64,000 nucleotides of DNA from Thiobacillus sp. (GTDB taxonomy: Bacteria > Pseudomonadota > Gammaproteobacteria > Burkholderiales > Thiobacillaceae): contig JAUXRY010000040.1 in the NCBI GenBank assembly GCA_030679915.1, positions 34,363 to 98,362 of the forward strand, in the 5' to 3' direction. The notes beneath the pieces were generated by a model. The model searched no databases. It had not been told where the DNA came from and saw nothing but the letters and a program-made list of their open reading frames with translations. Positions 9,245-18,265 of this stretch are shown here, one piece after another. Within the stretch, counting starts at the first letter, position 1; each line of letters starts with the position of its first letter. The translations under genes and the position numbers were made by a program.

Positions 9245-9394
9245 GGGCTGAAGGTGAAAGGGTCGTCATCGGTGGTGAAGGTAGGCACCAAGGTGAAGAA
9301 CATCCGCCTGGTCGAAGGTGATCACGACATCGACTGCAAAGTGGATGGTATTGGCACCATGCAGTTGAAGTCGGAGTTTGTGAAGAAGGTGTAG
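9245..9394 (+). pseudogene. phnA: 3' remnant of phnA/yjdM, 5' part missing
   Basis: The reading frame that begins directly at the REP boundary encodes [18 protein letters not shown], then [18 protein letters not shown] and [11 protein letters not shown], ending in TAG at 9392-9394. This corresponds to roughly the last 48 residues of the about 111-residue PhnA/YjdM family. The zinc-ribbon N-terminal half is absent, and I find no trace of it upstream of the REP/RAYT unit. A short open frame starting inside the RAYT gene reads into the remnant but is unlikely to make a functional protein. The simplest reading is loss of the 5' part during REP/RAYT arrival or a later deletion. Confidence 0.75.
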
Positions 9395-9411
9395 TCAGGA
9401 AACAAGAAAAA

Positions 9412-9438
9412 GGCGCAGCTTCTGCTGCGCCATTTTTA
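9412..9438. terminator. Intrinsic terminator after phnA remnant
   Basis: GGCGCAGC and GCTGCGCC form an 8-bp stem around TTCT (9412-9431), followed by ATTTTTA on the plus strand and preceded by AAGAAAAA, so it may work in both directions. It separates the phnA remnant from the convergent DsbA-like gene. Confidence 0.8.
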
Positions 9439-9477
9439 CTGATTGAACGCGTTTGACCCAGTGCGGGTGTGTTGCGC

Positions 9478-10134
9478 TTATCGCTGTTTGGTTTCTTTCA
9501 ATTCATCGGCAACCAGGATTTTCAATTGTTCTGGGCCGAAGCTCGGCAGGGGTTTGCCATTGACGAAGAACTCCGGCGTCTTGTCGACCTTGAGGGTTTC
9601 ACCGTCGGCAAGGTCCTGTGCGATCAGGTTGGCGATTTCCGGGGCATGCATGTCGATCCGCATTTTCTCGATATCCAGCCCAAGGCCTTCGAGGTGCGGC
9701 CAGACCAGTTCAACTTGCGGCGTGTGGTGCGGTGACCAGTCGGCCTGCGTAGCGAGCAGTGCCTCCAGCGCCGGCCAGAATTTTCCCTGTTTGCGGGCCG
9801 CTTCCAGCACGGCCACTACCTTGTCCGAGCCGTTGTGGAAAGGGGCATAGCGCAGTACGAGACGGACCTGATCTGGGTTTGCTGCCAGGATGTCCTTGAC
9901 CAGCGGATAGAAGGCGCTGCAGGTCTCGCATGCGGGGTCAAAAAACTCGACGATCACGACTGGTGCATCAGGCTTGCCGAGGGTGGGGGAGTGCATACGG
10001 ATGAGTACATCACGATTCGTATCGACCAAGGCCGTGGATTGTTCTTTTTTCTGGGTGGTGTAGAGCAGTGCGCCGACGATAAAAACCAGTAGCAGGACTG
10101 CTGCGGCAGTGATAAACAGTGTTCTTTTGTTCAT
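9478..10134 (-). CDS. DsbA-family periplasmic thiol oxidoreductase
   Basis: The 218-residue product starts at an ATG at 10132-10134 with an N-terminal membrane anchor (KRTLFITAAAVLLLVFIV). A thioredoxin-fold domain follows, with FFDPACETCSAFYP carrying the redox pair CETC and, near the C-terminus, TPEFFVNGKPL containing the family cis-Pro region. It is expected to form or isomerise disulfides in the periplasm. Its start overlaps the stop of the upstream DsbB-like gene (ATGA), so the two are a translationally coupled donor and recycler pair. A 38-residue upstream extension is rejected because it would precede the anchor and overlap DsbB. Confidence 0.85.
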   Translation of the reverse strand: MNKRTLFITAAAVLLLVFIVGALLYTTQKKEQSTALVDTNRDVLIRMHSPTLGKPDAPVVIVEFFDPACETCSAFYPLVKDILAANPDQVRLVLRYAPFHNGSDKVVAVLEAARKQGKFWPALEALLATQADWSPHHTPQVELVWPHLEGLGLDIEKMRIDMHAPEIANLIAQDLADGETLKVDKTPEFFVNGKPLPSFGPEQLKILVADELKETKQR

Positions 10135-10568
10135 TTTGAACCTTTGAAATGGGCCGAAAATAGCAAGCCGATGATGGAGGAAAAAGCCAGTACTGAGAGC
10201 AACGGGATGCTGACGAAACCGAACCAGACGACCTGTAACTCTGAGCATGGCACGCCCTTTTGACAGGGGGTGATGCTTTCCGGGATGAGCCCGACGACCA
10301 ACGCCATCTGAAAGATCGCCAGCAGCCAGCCGACAAGCGCCAGCGGCAGGGCGTAGCGAATGACTTTGGGATCAAATGGAAAAAGTCCGGCCGCAAGCAC
10401 GAAGACCAGCGGAAACATGGCTATCCGCTGATACCAGCAGAACTGGCAGGGGGTGTATCCCATGATTTCGCCGAGAAACAGGGCGCCGAGCGTCGAGACG
10501 GTGGCAAGCACCCAGGCAATAAAAACCAGGGTCCACGCGGTGTTGGATGAATGATCAAGGCTAGGCAT
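10131..10568 (-). CDS. DsbB/BdbC-like disulfide bond formation membrane protein
   Basis: The 145-residue protein has four predicted transmembrane helices. A first periplasmic cysteine pair lies in TPCQFCWYQR and a second in TPCQKGVPC, the DsbB layout. The short loop and second pair resemble BdbC-type proteins more than E. coli DsbB. It should reoxidise the DsbA-like partner encoded immediately downstream and pass electrons to quinone. The ATG at 10566-10568 fits the family N-terminus. Confidence 0.88.
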   Translation of the reverse strand: MPSLDHSSNTAWTLVFIAWVLATVSTLGALFLGEIMGYTPCQFCWYQRIAMFPLVFVLAAGLFPFDPKVIRYALPLALVGWLLAIFQMALVVGLIPESITPCQKGVPCSELQVVWFGFVSIPLLSVLAFSSIIGLLFSAHFKGSK

Positions 10569-10986
10569 GGGGCATCACGGTGATGATGTAGGCTGGGTCG
10601 AAAGAGATGGAAAGCAGGTTTTGACTGTAGTTCCTGTCTCGTTAAAAATCGCCCACGTAGGGTACCAGTTTTGATCCTGCCCCATCTCTTGGCGGGCTGA
10701 ATCAACGCAATGCTTCAGTTCAGATGTTTTGGCTCAGGCCTCATTATTGGGAATGTTTGCTTCGTCGTTATTGTTGGCGTGTCCGGAATGCGTGCATGGC
10801 GGGCCCAATTTTTAGCCTGAAAGCACGGGTGAATCAGTTGAAATCGGGGCTGGGGGCAGGGTTCAAGGCGGGTTGCCAAGGCCGCCCGCATAGGCATGTT
10901 GTATCCTTCAGCATACCGAGTGTAAATCTCCAAATACTCCAGGCGATAGGGTTAATCTGCATGAACCCGAATCGATTGCGCACCCT
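10569..10986. other. 418-base intergenic region without a recognised gene
   Basis: This stretch separates the minus-strand dsbB-like gene from the plus-strand kinase gene. Open frames present on both strands lack ribosome-binding sites and protein-like composition. It must contain the two divergent promoters, but I do not see a convincing pair of -35 and -10 boxes. No tRNA, long repeat or intrinsic terminator was found. Confidence 0.5.
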
Positions 10987-13194
10987 ATGAAATCCGCAAA
11001 CAGAGGAAATGTCTGTCGAATGGAGTTGAACAACCAATTGTCAGAGCATGAAGTGGCCGATTCCATGTTGGGTCGAAAGCCCGCTATTGCCTGGCTGACG
11101 CTTCTGATTATGCTGACGCTGACTGCGTTGGCCTGGCATCTGGTGAACAAGGGTGTAGAGGCGACCGCCCAGGCCGATTTCAAAAATTATGTCGACCGCA
11201 CGCATGATGCGGTTAAACAGCGCATGCTGGCTTATGAGCAGGTATTGCGTGGTGGGATTGCCCTGTTCAACGCATCTGACTCTGTCACCCGTCAGGATTG
11301 GCACGCTTATGTCGGCAGCCTGAAAATTGATAAAAACTTTCCGGGCATTCAGGGAGTCGGGTTTTCCCGGCGTATTGCACCCAGTGAATTGGACGATCAC
11401 ATCCAGGCAATACGTGCAGAAGGCTTTCCGGAATTCACCGTCAAACCGGCCGGGAAACGGGATGAATACACCTCCATCGTTTATCTTGAGCCGTTCGATG
11501 CGCGTAACCAGCGTGCCTTTGGTTTTGACATGTTTTCGGAGCCAACCCGCCATGTGGCGATGGTGCAGGCACGTGATACAGGGCGTCCGGCAACCACTGG
11601 CAAGGTCATTCTCAAACAGGAAACGTCAACCGACGTGCAGGCCGGTTTCCTGATGTACCTCCCGCTTTATGCCAAAGGCGCTGCTCTCGATAGCGTGGCC
11701 CAACGTGAAAAGGCTTTAATTGGCTATGTGTACAGCCCTTTCCGGATGAAGGATATGATGCGCGGCATTCTGGGGCAGGAAGGACGGGACGCTGAAATCG
11801 ACCTGGAAATTTATGACGGCGATGAGGTTTCAGACGGCACCCTGATGTTTGACAACGATGGCGTAATCCATGGGAGAAATACAGAGAATCTCAGACTGTT
11901 CAGCAATGTGGGAAAGATCGATATGCAGGGGCATGGATGGACCCTGGTCATCACCTCCACACCGGCCTTTGAAGCCCGGATTGACCGCGCCAAGCCCACG
12001 ATTGTTGCCCTCGCCGGCATCGTTATCAGCTTTTTGTTTTTTGCCGTAGTGTTGTCTCTGGCAACCCACCGTTCACGCGCCCTGAAGCTGGCGGGACAAA
12101 TGACCGATGCCTTACGGCGCAGCGAAGAGCGATTTGAGCTGGCCATCAGAGGCGCCAATGATGGCTTGTGGGACTGGGATATTCAGACCGATATCGTTTA
12201 CTTTTCACCACGCTGGAAAGCCATGCTCGGTTATGCCGAGGATGAGGTAGGCAACACGATCGAGGAGTGGAACAAACGCATCGATCCGGACGACCTGGGT
12301 CGCGTGGAAAATGAGGTCAAGGCCTATCTTGATGGGAACAAGGCGCACTACCAGAGTGAATACCGTGTGCGCCATAAAGAGGGTCATTATGTCTGGATAC
12401 TGGATCGCGGTATCGCTCAGCGCGATGCCAATGGCACGCCCTACCGGATGGTTGGAATTTATACCGATATCAGCCAGCAGAAAAAGATGGATCGCCTGAA
12501 AAGCGAGTTTGTGTCCACGGTCAGCCATGAGCTGAGAACCCCTTTGACCTCGATTCGGGGTTCGCTGGGTTTGGTTGCAGGCGGGGTGGCAGGCGAATTG
12601 CCGGCGCAGGCCAAAGCGCTCATTGATATCGCCTACAGCAATACAGAGCGCTTGCTGACGCTGATCAACGACATCCTCGATATTGAGAAAATACAGTCCG
12701 GAAAAATTGACTTCGATTTCAAGCCGCAGCCGTTATTGCCGCTTGTCGAGCAAGCGATTTCGGCTAACAAGGGGTATGCCGAGCGTCACAATGTGACGTT
12801 CACGCTTGTCGAAGGCTTGCCCGGGGTGAGGGTCAATGTGGATGGCGAACGGCTGATGCAGGTCATGTCCAATCTGTTGTCCAACGCGGCCAAGTTTTCC
12901 CATACTGATGGAAAAGTCGAGATCAGTGTTAGCCTGGAGAATCAACGGGTTCGCATTGCCGTGATTGATCATGGCGTGGGCGTTCCGGACAATTTTCGCG
13001 GGCACATTTTTGACAAATTTACCCAGGCCGATTCCTCGGACACCCGCCACAAAGGTGGAACGGGACTCGGTCTGAGTATCACCAAGTCGATCGTCGAAAT
13101 GATGCAGGGTGAGATAGGTTTTGACAGCAAACCTGGTGTGGGCACGACGTTCTATTTCACCTTGCCGCTGTGGTGCGACGCGAATAAAACCTGA
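10987..13194 (+). CDS. CHASE-PAS sensor histidine kinase
   Basis: The 735-residue protein has a transmembrane helix near residues 33-52, an extracytoplasmic CHASE domain (FPGIQGVGFSRR, FGFDMFSEPTR, GFLMYLPLY), a second helix near 335-355 and a PAS domain with PAC segment (GLWDWDIQT to GIYTDISQQ). A HisKA box VSHELRTPLTSIRG carries the phosphorylated His, and HATPase motifs NLLSNAAKFS, DHGVGVP and KGGTGLGLSI follow. It has no receiver domain and no adjacent response regulator, so its partner is elsewhere. The first ATG lacks a clear ribosome-binding site; a start 11 codons later is possible. Confidence 0.88.
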   Translation: MKSANRGNVCRMELNNQLSEHEVADSMLGRKPAIAWLTLLIMLTLTALAWHLVNKGVEATAQADFKNYVDRTHDAVKQRMLAYEQVLRGGIALFNASDSVTRQDWHAYVGSLKIDKNFPGIQGVGFSRRIAPSELDDHIQAIRAEGFPEFTVKPAGKRDEYTSIVYLEPFDARNQRAFGFDMFSEPTRHVAMVQARDTGRPATTGKVILKQETSTDVQAGFLMYLPLYAKGAALDSVAQREKALIGYVYSPFRMKDMMRGILGQEGRDAEIDLEIYDGDEVSDGTLMFDNDGVIHGRNTENLRLFSNVGKIDMQGHGWTLVITSTPAFEARIDRAKPTIVALAGIVISFLFFAVVLSLATHRSRALKLAGQMTDALRRSEERFELAIRGANDGLWDWDIQTDIVYFSPRWKAMLGYAEDEVGNTIEEWNKRIDPDDLGRVENEVKAYLDGNKAHYQSEYRVRHKEGHYVWILDRGIAQRDANGTPYRMVGIYTDISQQKKMDRLKSEFVSTVSHELRTPLTSIRGSLGLVAGGVAGELPAQAKALIDIAYSNTERLLTLINDILDIEKIQSGKIDFDFKPQPLLPLVEQAISANKGYAERHNVTFTLVEGLPGVRVNVDGERLMQVMSNLLSNAAKFSHTDGKVEISVSLENQRVRIAVIDHGVGVPDNFRGHIFDKFTQADSSDTRHKGGTGLGLSITKSIVEMMQGEIGFDSKPGVGTTFYFTLPLWCDANKT

Positions 13195-13222
13195 TGGATC
13201 CGGTGTGACGAATTGACTGCGA

Positions 13223-15889
13223 TTATTGTGATCGCAGAAACGCTTCCAGCTCTGCCGCTGGAAGCGGTCGGCTGAATAAATAGCCCTGCAGGATGTCGCA
13301 GCCCAGGGTGCCCAGGAAGTCTCGCTGGGCATGGGTTTCCACGCCCTCTGCCACCACGCTCAAAGACAGGCTGTGCGCCATGGCAATGGTTGCCGAGCAG
13401 ATCGCGGCATCGTTCGGGTCGTGTTCAATGTCCCGGACAAAGGAGCGGTCGAGCTTGAGCCGATGGATGGGCAGAAGCTTGAGATAGGACAGCGACGAGT
13501 ACCCCGTGCCAAAGTCGTCGATGGCCAGTTCGATGCCCATCGCACGCAGTCGGCCCAGAATCTCGGTGGTGACCTGCGGGTTCTGCATGGCCGCACTTTC
13601 GGTGATTTCCAGTTCCAGATCGGGTGGGGTCAACTGATGCTGAATCAGCAGATCGCCAATGGTTTCTGGCAATGTGCGCATGCGTAACTGATGCACCGAC
13701 AGGTTGATGCCCATGCGCACGGTGGTCGCAATGCCTCCCGCACGCCATAACGCGAGTTGGCGGAGTGCTTCATTCAGCACCCATACGCCCAGCGGCTCGA
13801 TAAAACCAGTTTCCTCGGCGATCGGAATGAATTTATCGGGAGGGATGAGGCCTTTTTCGGGATGCTGCCAGCGCACCAGCGCCTCCAGGCTGATGATGTT
13901 GCCAGTGGCGAAATCGACCAGGGGCTGGTAGTGAAGTATGAATTGGCGCTGTTCCAGTGCATGGTTCATGGCGTGGCCCAGCTCGATGCGTTCCATGGAC
14001 GCCTGGGTGATGCTGCGATTGAAGAACTGCACATTATTGCGCCCCGCGCCCTTGGCGTGATACATGGCAGCGTCGGCATGCTTCATCAGGCTGTTGATGT
14101 CGTCGCCGTCTTCGGGCGAGAGGGCGACGCCAATACTGGCTGAGACGTTGAGTTTGTGGTTTTCGATATGGTAGGTTTTGTCCAGACTCACCAGCATCTT
14201 GTCGGTCCACATCTCCACCGCGGCGGGGTCGATATCCGTCAGGATCACCACAAACTCGTCCCCGCCCAGTCGCGCCACGATATCCGTTTCACGCACCCTG
14301 ACTTTCAGCCGATTGGCCACCTCGATCAGCAAACGGTCGCCCGTATGGTGCCCGAGACTGTCGTTGATGTCCTTGAACCGGTCGAGATCGATGAACAGCA
14401 CGGCGATGTTTTTCTTGTCACGCTTTGCCAAGGCCAGCGCCTGTTCCAGTCGACCCTGCAGGCTCAAGCGGTTGGCCAGGCCGGTCAAGGGATCATGGTG
14501 GGCAAGGTGATGAATCTGCTCGGTGGCCGCCTGGTGTTCACTGATGTCGGTGAAGCTGCCGATATAGTTTTCTATCGCATTGCCTTCACCCTGGACGGTC
14601 GAGATGGACAGTCGAATTGGATGTAGGGAACCATCCTTGCGCGCGCTCCAGATTTCACCCTGCCAGAAATTGTCTGTGAGGATGGATTGCCACATGGCCT
14701 GATATTCCTCGGGCGTGGTTCGGCCGGAGGCAAGCATGCTCGGGTTCTGCTCTAGGGCATCTTCAAGGGTGTAGCCCGTCATGTCGGTGAACGAATGGTT
14801 GACCTCGATGATGCGATTCTCGGCATCGGTAATCATGATGGCTTCAGCGCTGTGTTCGAATACCTTGGCCAGCAATTGCAATCTGGCGCCCTGCCGAGCC
14901 AGGCTTGCGTTGGCCTGCGCTTCGCGTCGTTCAGTGTGGCGTAGCCGCATCAGCAGCCAGGTCAGAAAAGCCAGAAGAACGAGTCCGATCGCCAGAACAG
15001 CGAAAGTTCTCTGGTACCAACTTGCACGGACTTCCTGGCTGGCCAAGGCGATTTGCACATAAAAAGGATAGTGCTCAAGTTTGCGGAAACTCCAGATCCG
15101 CGGAATTGCATCCGAAACAGCAACATATTCTTTTGTCCCCGCGCTTTCGCCTGCAAGGATGGCCTGGACGACTGGATGTTGTTGAGGGAGCGGCTTGTTG
15201 ATGTCGTCCTCCTTCACGGGTTGACGCAACACCAAGGAAAAATTATCACTGCGCCGGATGTTGATGAGTCCTTGATGGCCCACATCGATGGATCGCAGCA
15301 GGTCCTGAAAAACATCCAGGTCCAGTACGCCGCTGATAATGCCGAGAAAATCCCCATTGGCATCCCGAACAGGGCGCGTCATCACCAGGACCTTGCGGCC
15401 ACTGACGCGCGATACGATGACCTCGGAAAAAGTGGTGGTTGTACTCGCGTTTGCTCGCGACTGTTTGAAGTAAGGACGGTCTTTGATGTTGATGCGCGGT
15501 GAAGTTGCGCTTGCCGTTGTGTAGAGCAGGTCGCCTGCTGCATCGTAGAACCGTAGCCCTGAGAGTTCTGGAAAGTGTCTTAGCTGGGCATCAAGCTCAG
15601 GCTCGATGAGGGGGGCATAGTGCGGCACGGCTTGCTTGCGGGCAGCTTCTCGGGGAATCGTGTCTGCGGTGACTTCGACCACGGTTTCGATGCGGCGCAG
15701 TGTGGTATCGAGTCGAGATTCGAGCATCCATACCAGGTTGCGGCTGTTTGTGTTGGCAGCATGCAAGGCCTCGGTATAGCCAGACCACAGCAGGTAGCTC
15801 AGCAGCATCCCGACAATAGTGACAGCGAGCCCTGTGACGGCAACCAGCGGCCGAAAGGTGTGATGCGTGGAGAGGAACGATGGGTGCAT
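13223..15889 (-). CDS. dCache-PAS-GGDEF-EAL c-di-GMP turnover protein
   Basis: The 888-residue protein starts with a transmembrane helix and a periplasmic double-Cache region (LRFYDAAGDLLYTT, ISGVLDLDVF), then a second helix near 290-310. A PAS domain (SAEAIMITDAENRIIEVN), a GGDEF domain and an EAL domain follow. The cyclase site RLGGDEF is intact and preceded five residues earlier by the inhibitory-site motif RETD. The phosphodiesterase side keeps EALVRW, ITES, DDFGTGYSSL, AEGVET and QGYLFSRP. Both activities may therefore be functional, with one dominating according to the Cache and PAS signals. It is convergent with the upstream kinase gene. Confidence 0.92.
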   Translation of the reverse strand: MHPSFLSTHHTFRPLVAVTGLAVTIVGMLLSYLLWSGYTEALHAANTNSRNLVWMLESRLDTTLRRIETVVEVTADTIPREAARKQAVPHYAPLIEPELDAQLRHFPELSGLRFYDAAGDLLYTTASATSPRINIKDRPYFKQSRANASTTTTFSEVIVSRVSGRKVLVMTRPVRDANGDFLGIISGVLDLDVFQDLLRSIDVGHQGLINIRRSDNFSLVLRQPVKEDDINKPLPQQHPVVQAILAGESAGTKEYVAVSDAIPRIWSFRKLEHYPFYVQIALASQEVRASWYQRTFAVLAIGLVLLAFLTWLLMRLRHTERREAQANASLARQGARLQLLAKVFEHSAEAIMITDAENRIIEVNHSFTDMTGYTLEDALEQNPSMLASGRTTPEEYQAMWQSILTDNFWQGEIWSARKDGSLHPIRLSISTVQGEGNAIENYIGSFTDISEHQAATEQIHHLAHHDPLTGLANRLSLQGRLEQALALAKRDKKNIAVLFIDLDRFKDINDSLGHHTGDRLLIEVANRLKVRVRETDIVARLGGDEFVVILTDIDPAAVEMWTDKMLVSLDKTYHIENHKLNVSASIGVALSPEDGDDINSLMKHADAAMYHAKGAGRNNVQFFNRSITQASMERIELGHAMNHALEQRQFILHYQPLVDFATGNIISLEALVRWQHPEKGLIPPDKFIPIAEETGFIEPLGVWVLNEALRQLALWRAGGIATTVRMGINLSVHQLRMRTLPETIGDLLIQHQLTPPDLELEITESAAMQNPQVTTEILGRLRAMGIELAIDDFGTGYSSLSYLKLLPIHRLKLDRSFVRDIEHDPNDAAICSATIAMAHSLSLSVVAEGVETHAQRDFLGTLGCDILQGYLFSRPLPAAELEAFLRSQ

Positions 15890-16006
15890 GGCTGGAAGTT
15901 TGCGCGCTGATGATTATCTGGACAAGCAAGCAACCCGTCGCTACAGGACCATCAGGTACATTCCGTCACACTGGTTTTCATTATCTGTTCGTTCAACAGA
16001 ACATTG

Positions 16007-17110
16007 TCAGTCGCGTGCGCCCATCGCAAGCGCGCGATTTTTGGCGACCTGACGGGCCTGTTCAGCGGCATCGCGATCCAGGGTGTCGCTGACCCAGCCA
16101 CCCAGGTTTTCCAGTGCGATCTGGCCCAGTGCATCGATCCACTGCGGGTGTTCGTTGAGTGCGGGGATGTAGTTGAACTCTTTGCCGCCAGCAGCGAGAA
16201 AACTGGCGCGACCTTCCATGGCCAGTTCTTCCAGCGTTTCCAGACAGTCGGCGACAAAGCCGGGCGCGACGATATCCACCCGCTTCACGCCTTCGCGGCC
16301 GAGTGCTTCCAGCGTTTTGTCGGTGTAGGGTTGCAGCCACTCGGCACGGCCGAAGCGTGACTGGAAGGTGAGTCGGAACTGGCTCGGTTCCAGCCCAAGT
16401 GCTTCGGTCAATAGGCGGCCGGTTTTCTGGCATTCGCAGTGGTAGGGGTCGCCTTTTTCGAGGGTGTAGCGGGGCACGCCGTGAAAGCTCATCACGAGCA
16501 GGTCGGGGCGGCCGTGCATTTGCCAGTAGTCTCGAATGTTGGCAGCCAGCGCCTGAATGTAGGCGGGGTGATCGTGGTAATGCTTGAGCGTGCGTACTGC
16601 GGGTTGATTGCGACTGCGCTGGAGCCAGGCAAACACCGCGTCAAATGCGGTGGCGGTGCTGGAGGCGGCATATTGCGGGTAGGCCGGCAGGACCAGGATG
16701 CGGTCGCAGCCCGCGGCTTTCATGCGCGCCAGCGTGTCAGGCACCGATGGGTTGCCGTAACGCATGGCGTATTCGACCATGAAGGGCGAGGCGATTTTTT
16801 CGCCCAGCCAGCCTTTTAACAGCTTGGCCTGCTTTTCGGTGTGGACCTTGAGCGGTGAGCCATCCGCGGTCCAGATCGCAGCGTACTTCGCGGCCGATTT
16901 CTTGGGCCGGGTATTGAGGATGATGCCGTTGAGTATCAGCCACCACACGGCACGCGGAATTTCGACCACGCGCGGATCGGACAAAAACTCCTTCAAGTAA
17001 GGTCGCAGCGCTTGCGCCGTTGGCGCCTCGGGGGTGCCGAGGTTGACCAGCAGAATGCCGGTGCGGGCAGGCTGGCCGTGGGTGTGTTCGGGTTCTTTGA
17101 GGTAGCTCAT
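16007..17110 (-). CDS. hemH: Ferrochelatase
   Basis: HemH inserts Fe(II) into protoporphyrin IX, the last step of haem synthesis. The 367-residue product begins MSYLKEPEH and shows [52 protein letters not shown] with the catalytic His region, and [15 protein letters not shown]. An upstream Met would add twelve residues and overlap hrcA; the inner ATG matches the family better. It lies directly downstream of hrcA on the same strand. Haem supply fits the cytochromes and cbb3 maturation genes in the window. Confidence 0.95.
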   Translation of the reverse strand: MSYLKEPEHTHGQPARTGILLVNLGTPEAPTAQALRPYLKEFLSDPRVVEIPRAVWWLILNGIILNTRPKKSAAKYAAIWTADGSPLKVHTEKQAKLLKGWLGEKIASPFMVEYAMRYGNPSVPDTLARMKAAGCDRILVLPAYPQYAASSTATAFDAVFAWLQRSRNQPAVRTLKHYHDHPAYIQALAANIRDYWQMHGRPDLLVMSFHGVPRYTLEKGDPYHCECQKTGRLLTEALGLEPSQFRLTFQSRFGRAEWLQPYTDKTLEALGREGVKRVDIVAPGFVADCLETLEELAMEGRASFLAAGGKEFNYIPALNEHPQWIDALGQIALENLGGWVSDTLDRDAAEQARQVAKNRALAMGARD

Positions 17111-17126
17111 CAAGGGGTAACGCGTC

Positions 17127-18143
17127 CTAATGGTGGGAGAGTGCACTCGATAACAATTTGGCCGTGATGTCGACTATCGGCACCACTCGTTCGTAGGCCA
17201 TGCGGGTGGGGCCGACGACACCGAGGGTGCCCACAACCTGGCCGTCGACTGAATACGGTGCGGTGACCAGGCTGCATTCGTCGAGCGACATCAGTTCGGA
17301 ATCGCCGCCTATAAAAATCTGCACACCTGCGGCAGAACGCGACTGATCGAGCAATTGCAGCAACCCGGTTTTTTGCTCGAAGGCATCGAACAGGCGGCGC
17401 AGGTTGCCCATGTTGCTGGAGAGTTCTTCCACGTCGAGCAGTTTGCGGCTGCCCGATACCACCACGTTATCCTGGCTGGCATCGTGTGCCTGGCTGCCGG
17501 CATCGACTGCAGCCGACATCAACCGGGTGATGTCGTCGCGCACGCTGCCCAGTTCGTCACGCAGTTTGCTGCGGACCTGATCGAAGCTGTGGCCGGCAAA
17601 GTTCTGGTTGAAGTAATTGGCCGCCTCGGTCAGTTTGGAGGGGCTGTAGGGTTTGTCGGTGAGGATGACACGGTTTTCGACTTCGCCTTCCATGGTCACG
17701 ATGATGAGCAGGATGCGCTTTTCCGACAGACTGAGAAATTCGACCTGACGAAATGCCGGGCTGCGGCGCGGCGTCAGCACCAACCCGGCAAACTGGCTGA
17801 GGTCGGACAATAGGGTAGACGCTGCAGTCATCAGGCGCTGCGGATCGGACGGCGTCAGGCTGAGTGCCAGCCTGTTGACTTCGACCTGCGCCAGCGGACG
17901 CACGGTCAGCAGCGTGTCGACAAACAACCGGTAGCCACGCGGTGTCGGGACGCGTCCCGACGAGGTGTGAGGACTGGCGACAAAGCCCATGTCTTCAAGG
18001 TCGGCCACGATGTTGCGGATGGTGGCGGGCGATAAATCCAGCCCGGCATATTGCGACAAGGTGCGTGAACCCACCGGCTCACCGTCGGCGATATATCGTT
18101 CTACCAGGGTCTTCAGCAGGATGCGCGCGCGATCATTGAGCAT
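17127..18143 (-). CDS. hrcA: Heat-inducible transcription repressor HrcA
   Basis: HrcA represses chaperone operons by binding CIRCE inverted repeats, with GroEL as its modulator. The 338-residue protein has an N-terminal winged helix ([21 protein letters not shown], shown as [12 protein letters not shown] and [10 protein letters not shown]), the segment [15 protein letters not shown], and the C-terminal IFIGGDSEL and [15 protein letters not shown]. No CIRCE repeat was found in the 120-base gap to nadK, so any target lies elsewhere. The divergent hrcA/nadK arrangement is common in betaproteobacteria. Confidence 0.94.
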   Translation of the reverse strand: MLNDRARILLKTLVERYIADGEPVGSRTLSQYAGLDLSPATIRNIVADLEDMGFVASPHTSSGRVPTPRGYRLFVDTLLTVRPLAQVEVNRLALSLTPSDPQRLMTAASTLLSDLSQFAGLVLTPRRSPAFRQVEFLSLSEKRILLIIVTMEGEVENRVILTDKPYSPSKLTEAANYFNQNFAGHSFDQVRSKLRDELGSVRDDITRLMSAAVDAGSQAHDASQDNVVVSGSRKLLDVEELSSNMGNLRRLFDAFEQKTGLLQLLDQSRSAAGVQIFIGGDSELMSLDECSLVTAPYSVDGQVVGTLGVVGPTRMAYERVVPIVDITAKLLSSALSHH

Positions 18144-18251
18144 GGGGGAATTATATTGGGCTGAAGGCGGGAGGGGGAAAGCGGTTCATGATTTTTGATA
18201 AAAACCTGACCGAGAGGTTCACTGTGACCCGAATACTCAATGCGCAGCCCT

Positions 18252-18257
18252 TATAAT
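18252..18257 (+). promoter_or_regulatory. Candidate -10 box for nadK, near-leaderless
   Basis: A perfect TATAAT lies eight bases before the nadK ATG, which would place the transcription start at or next to the start codon. No good -35 element at 16-18 bases is visible and there is no Shine-Dalgarno sequence. The call is therefore tentative. Confidence 0.4.
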
Positions 18258-18265
18258 CGTCAGTC

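Noticed and set aside
7406..9400. Complete integrative element or prophage around the SIR2-like gene
   Set aside because: There is no integrase, no tRNA target and no direct repeats at the edges; only the gene, a RAYT unit and a gene remnant are present.
10569..10986. A gene or tRNA in the 418-base gap before the kinase
   Set aside because: No cloverleaf, ribosome-binding site or protein-like frame could be supported on either strand.
18144..18265. CIRCE element between hrcA and nadK
   Set aside because: No TTAGCACTC-N9-GAGTGCTAA-like inverted repeat is present in this gap.
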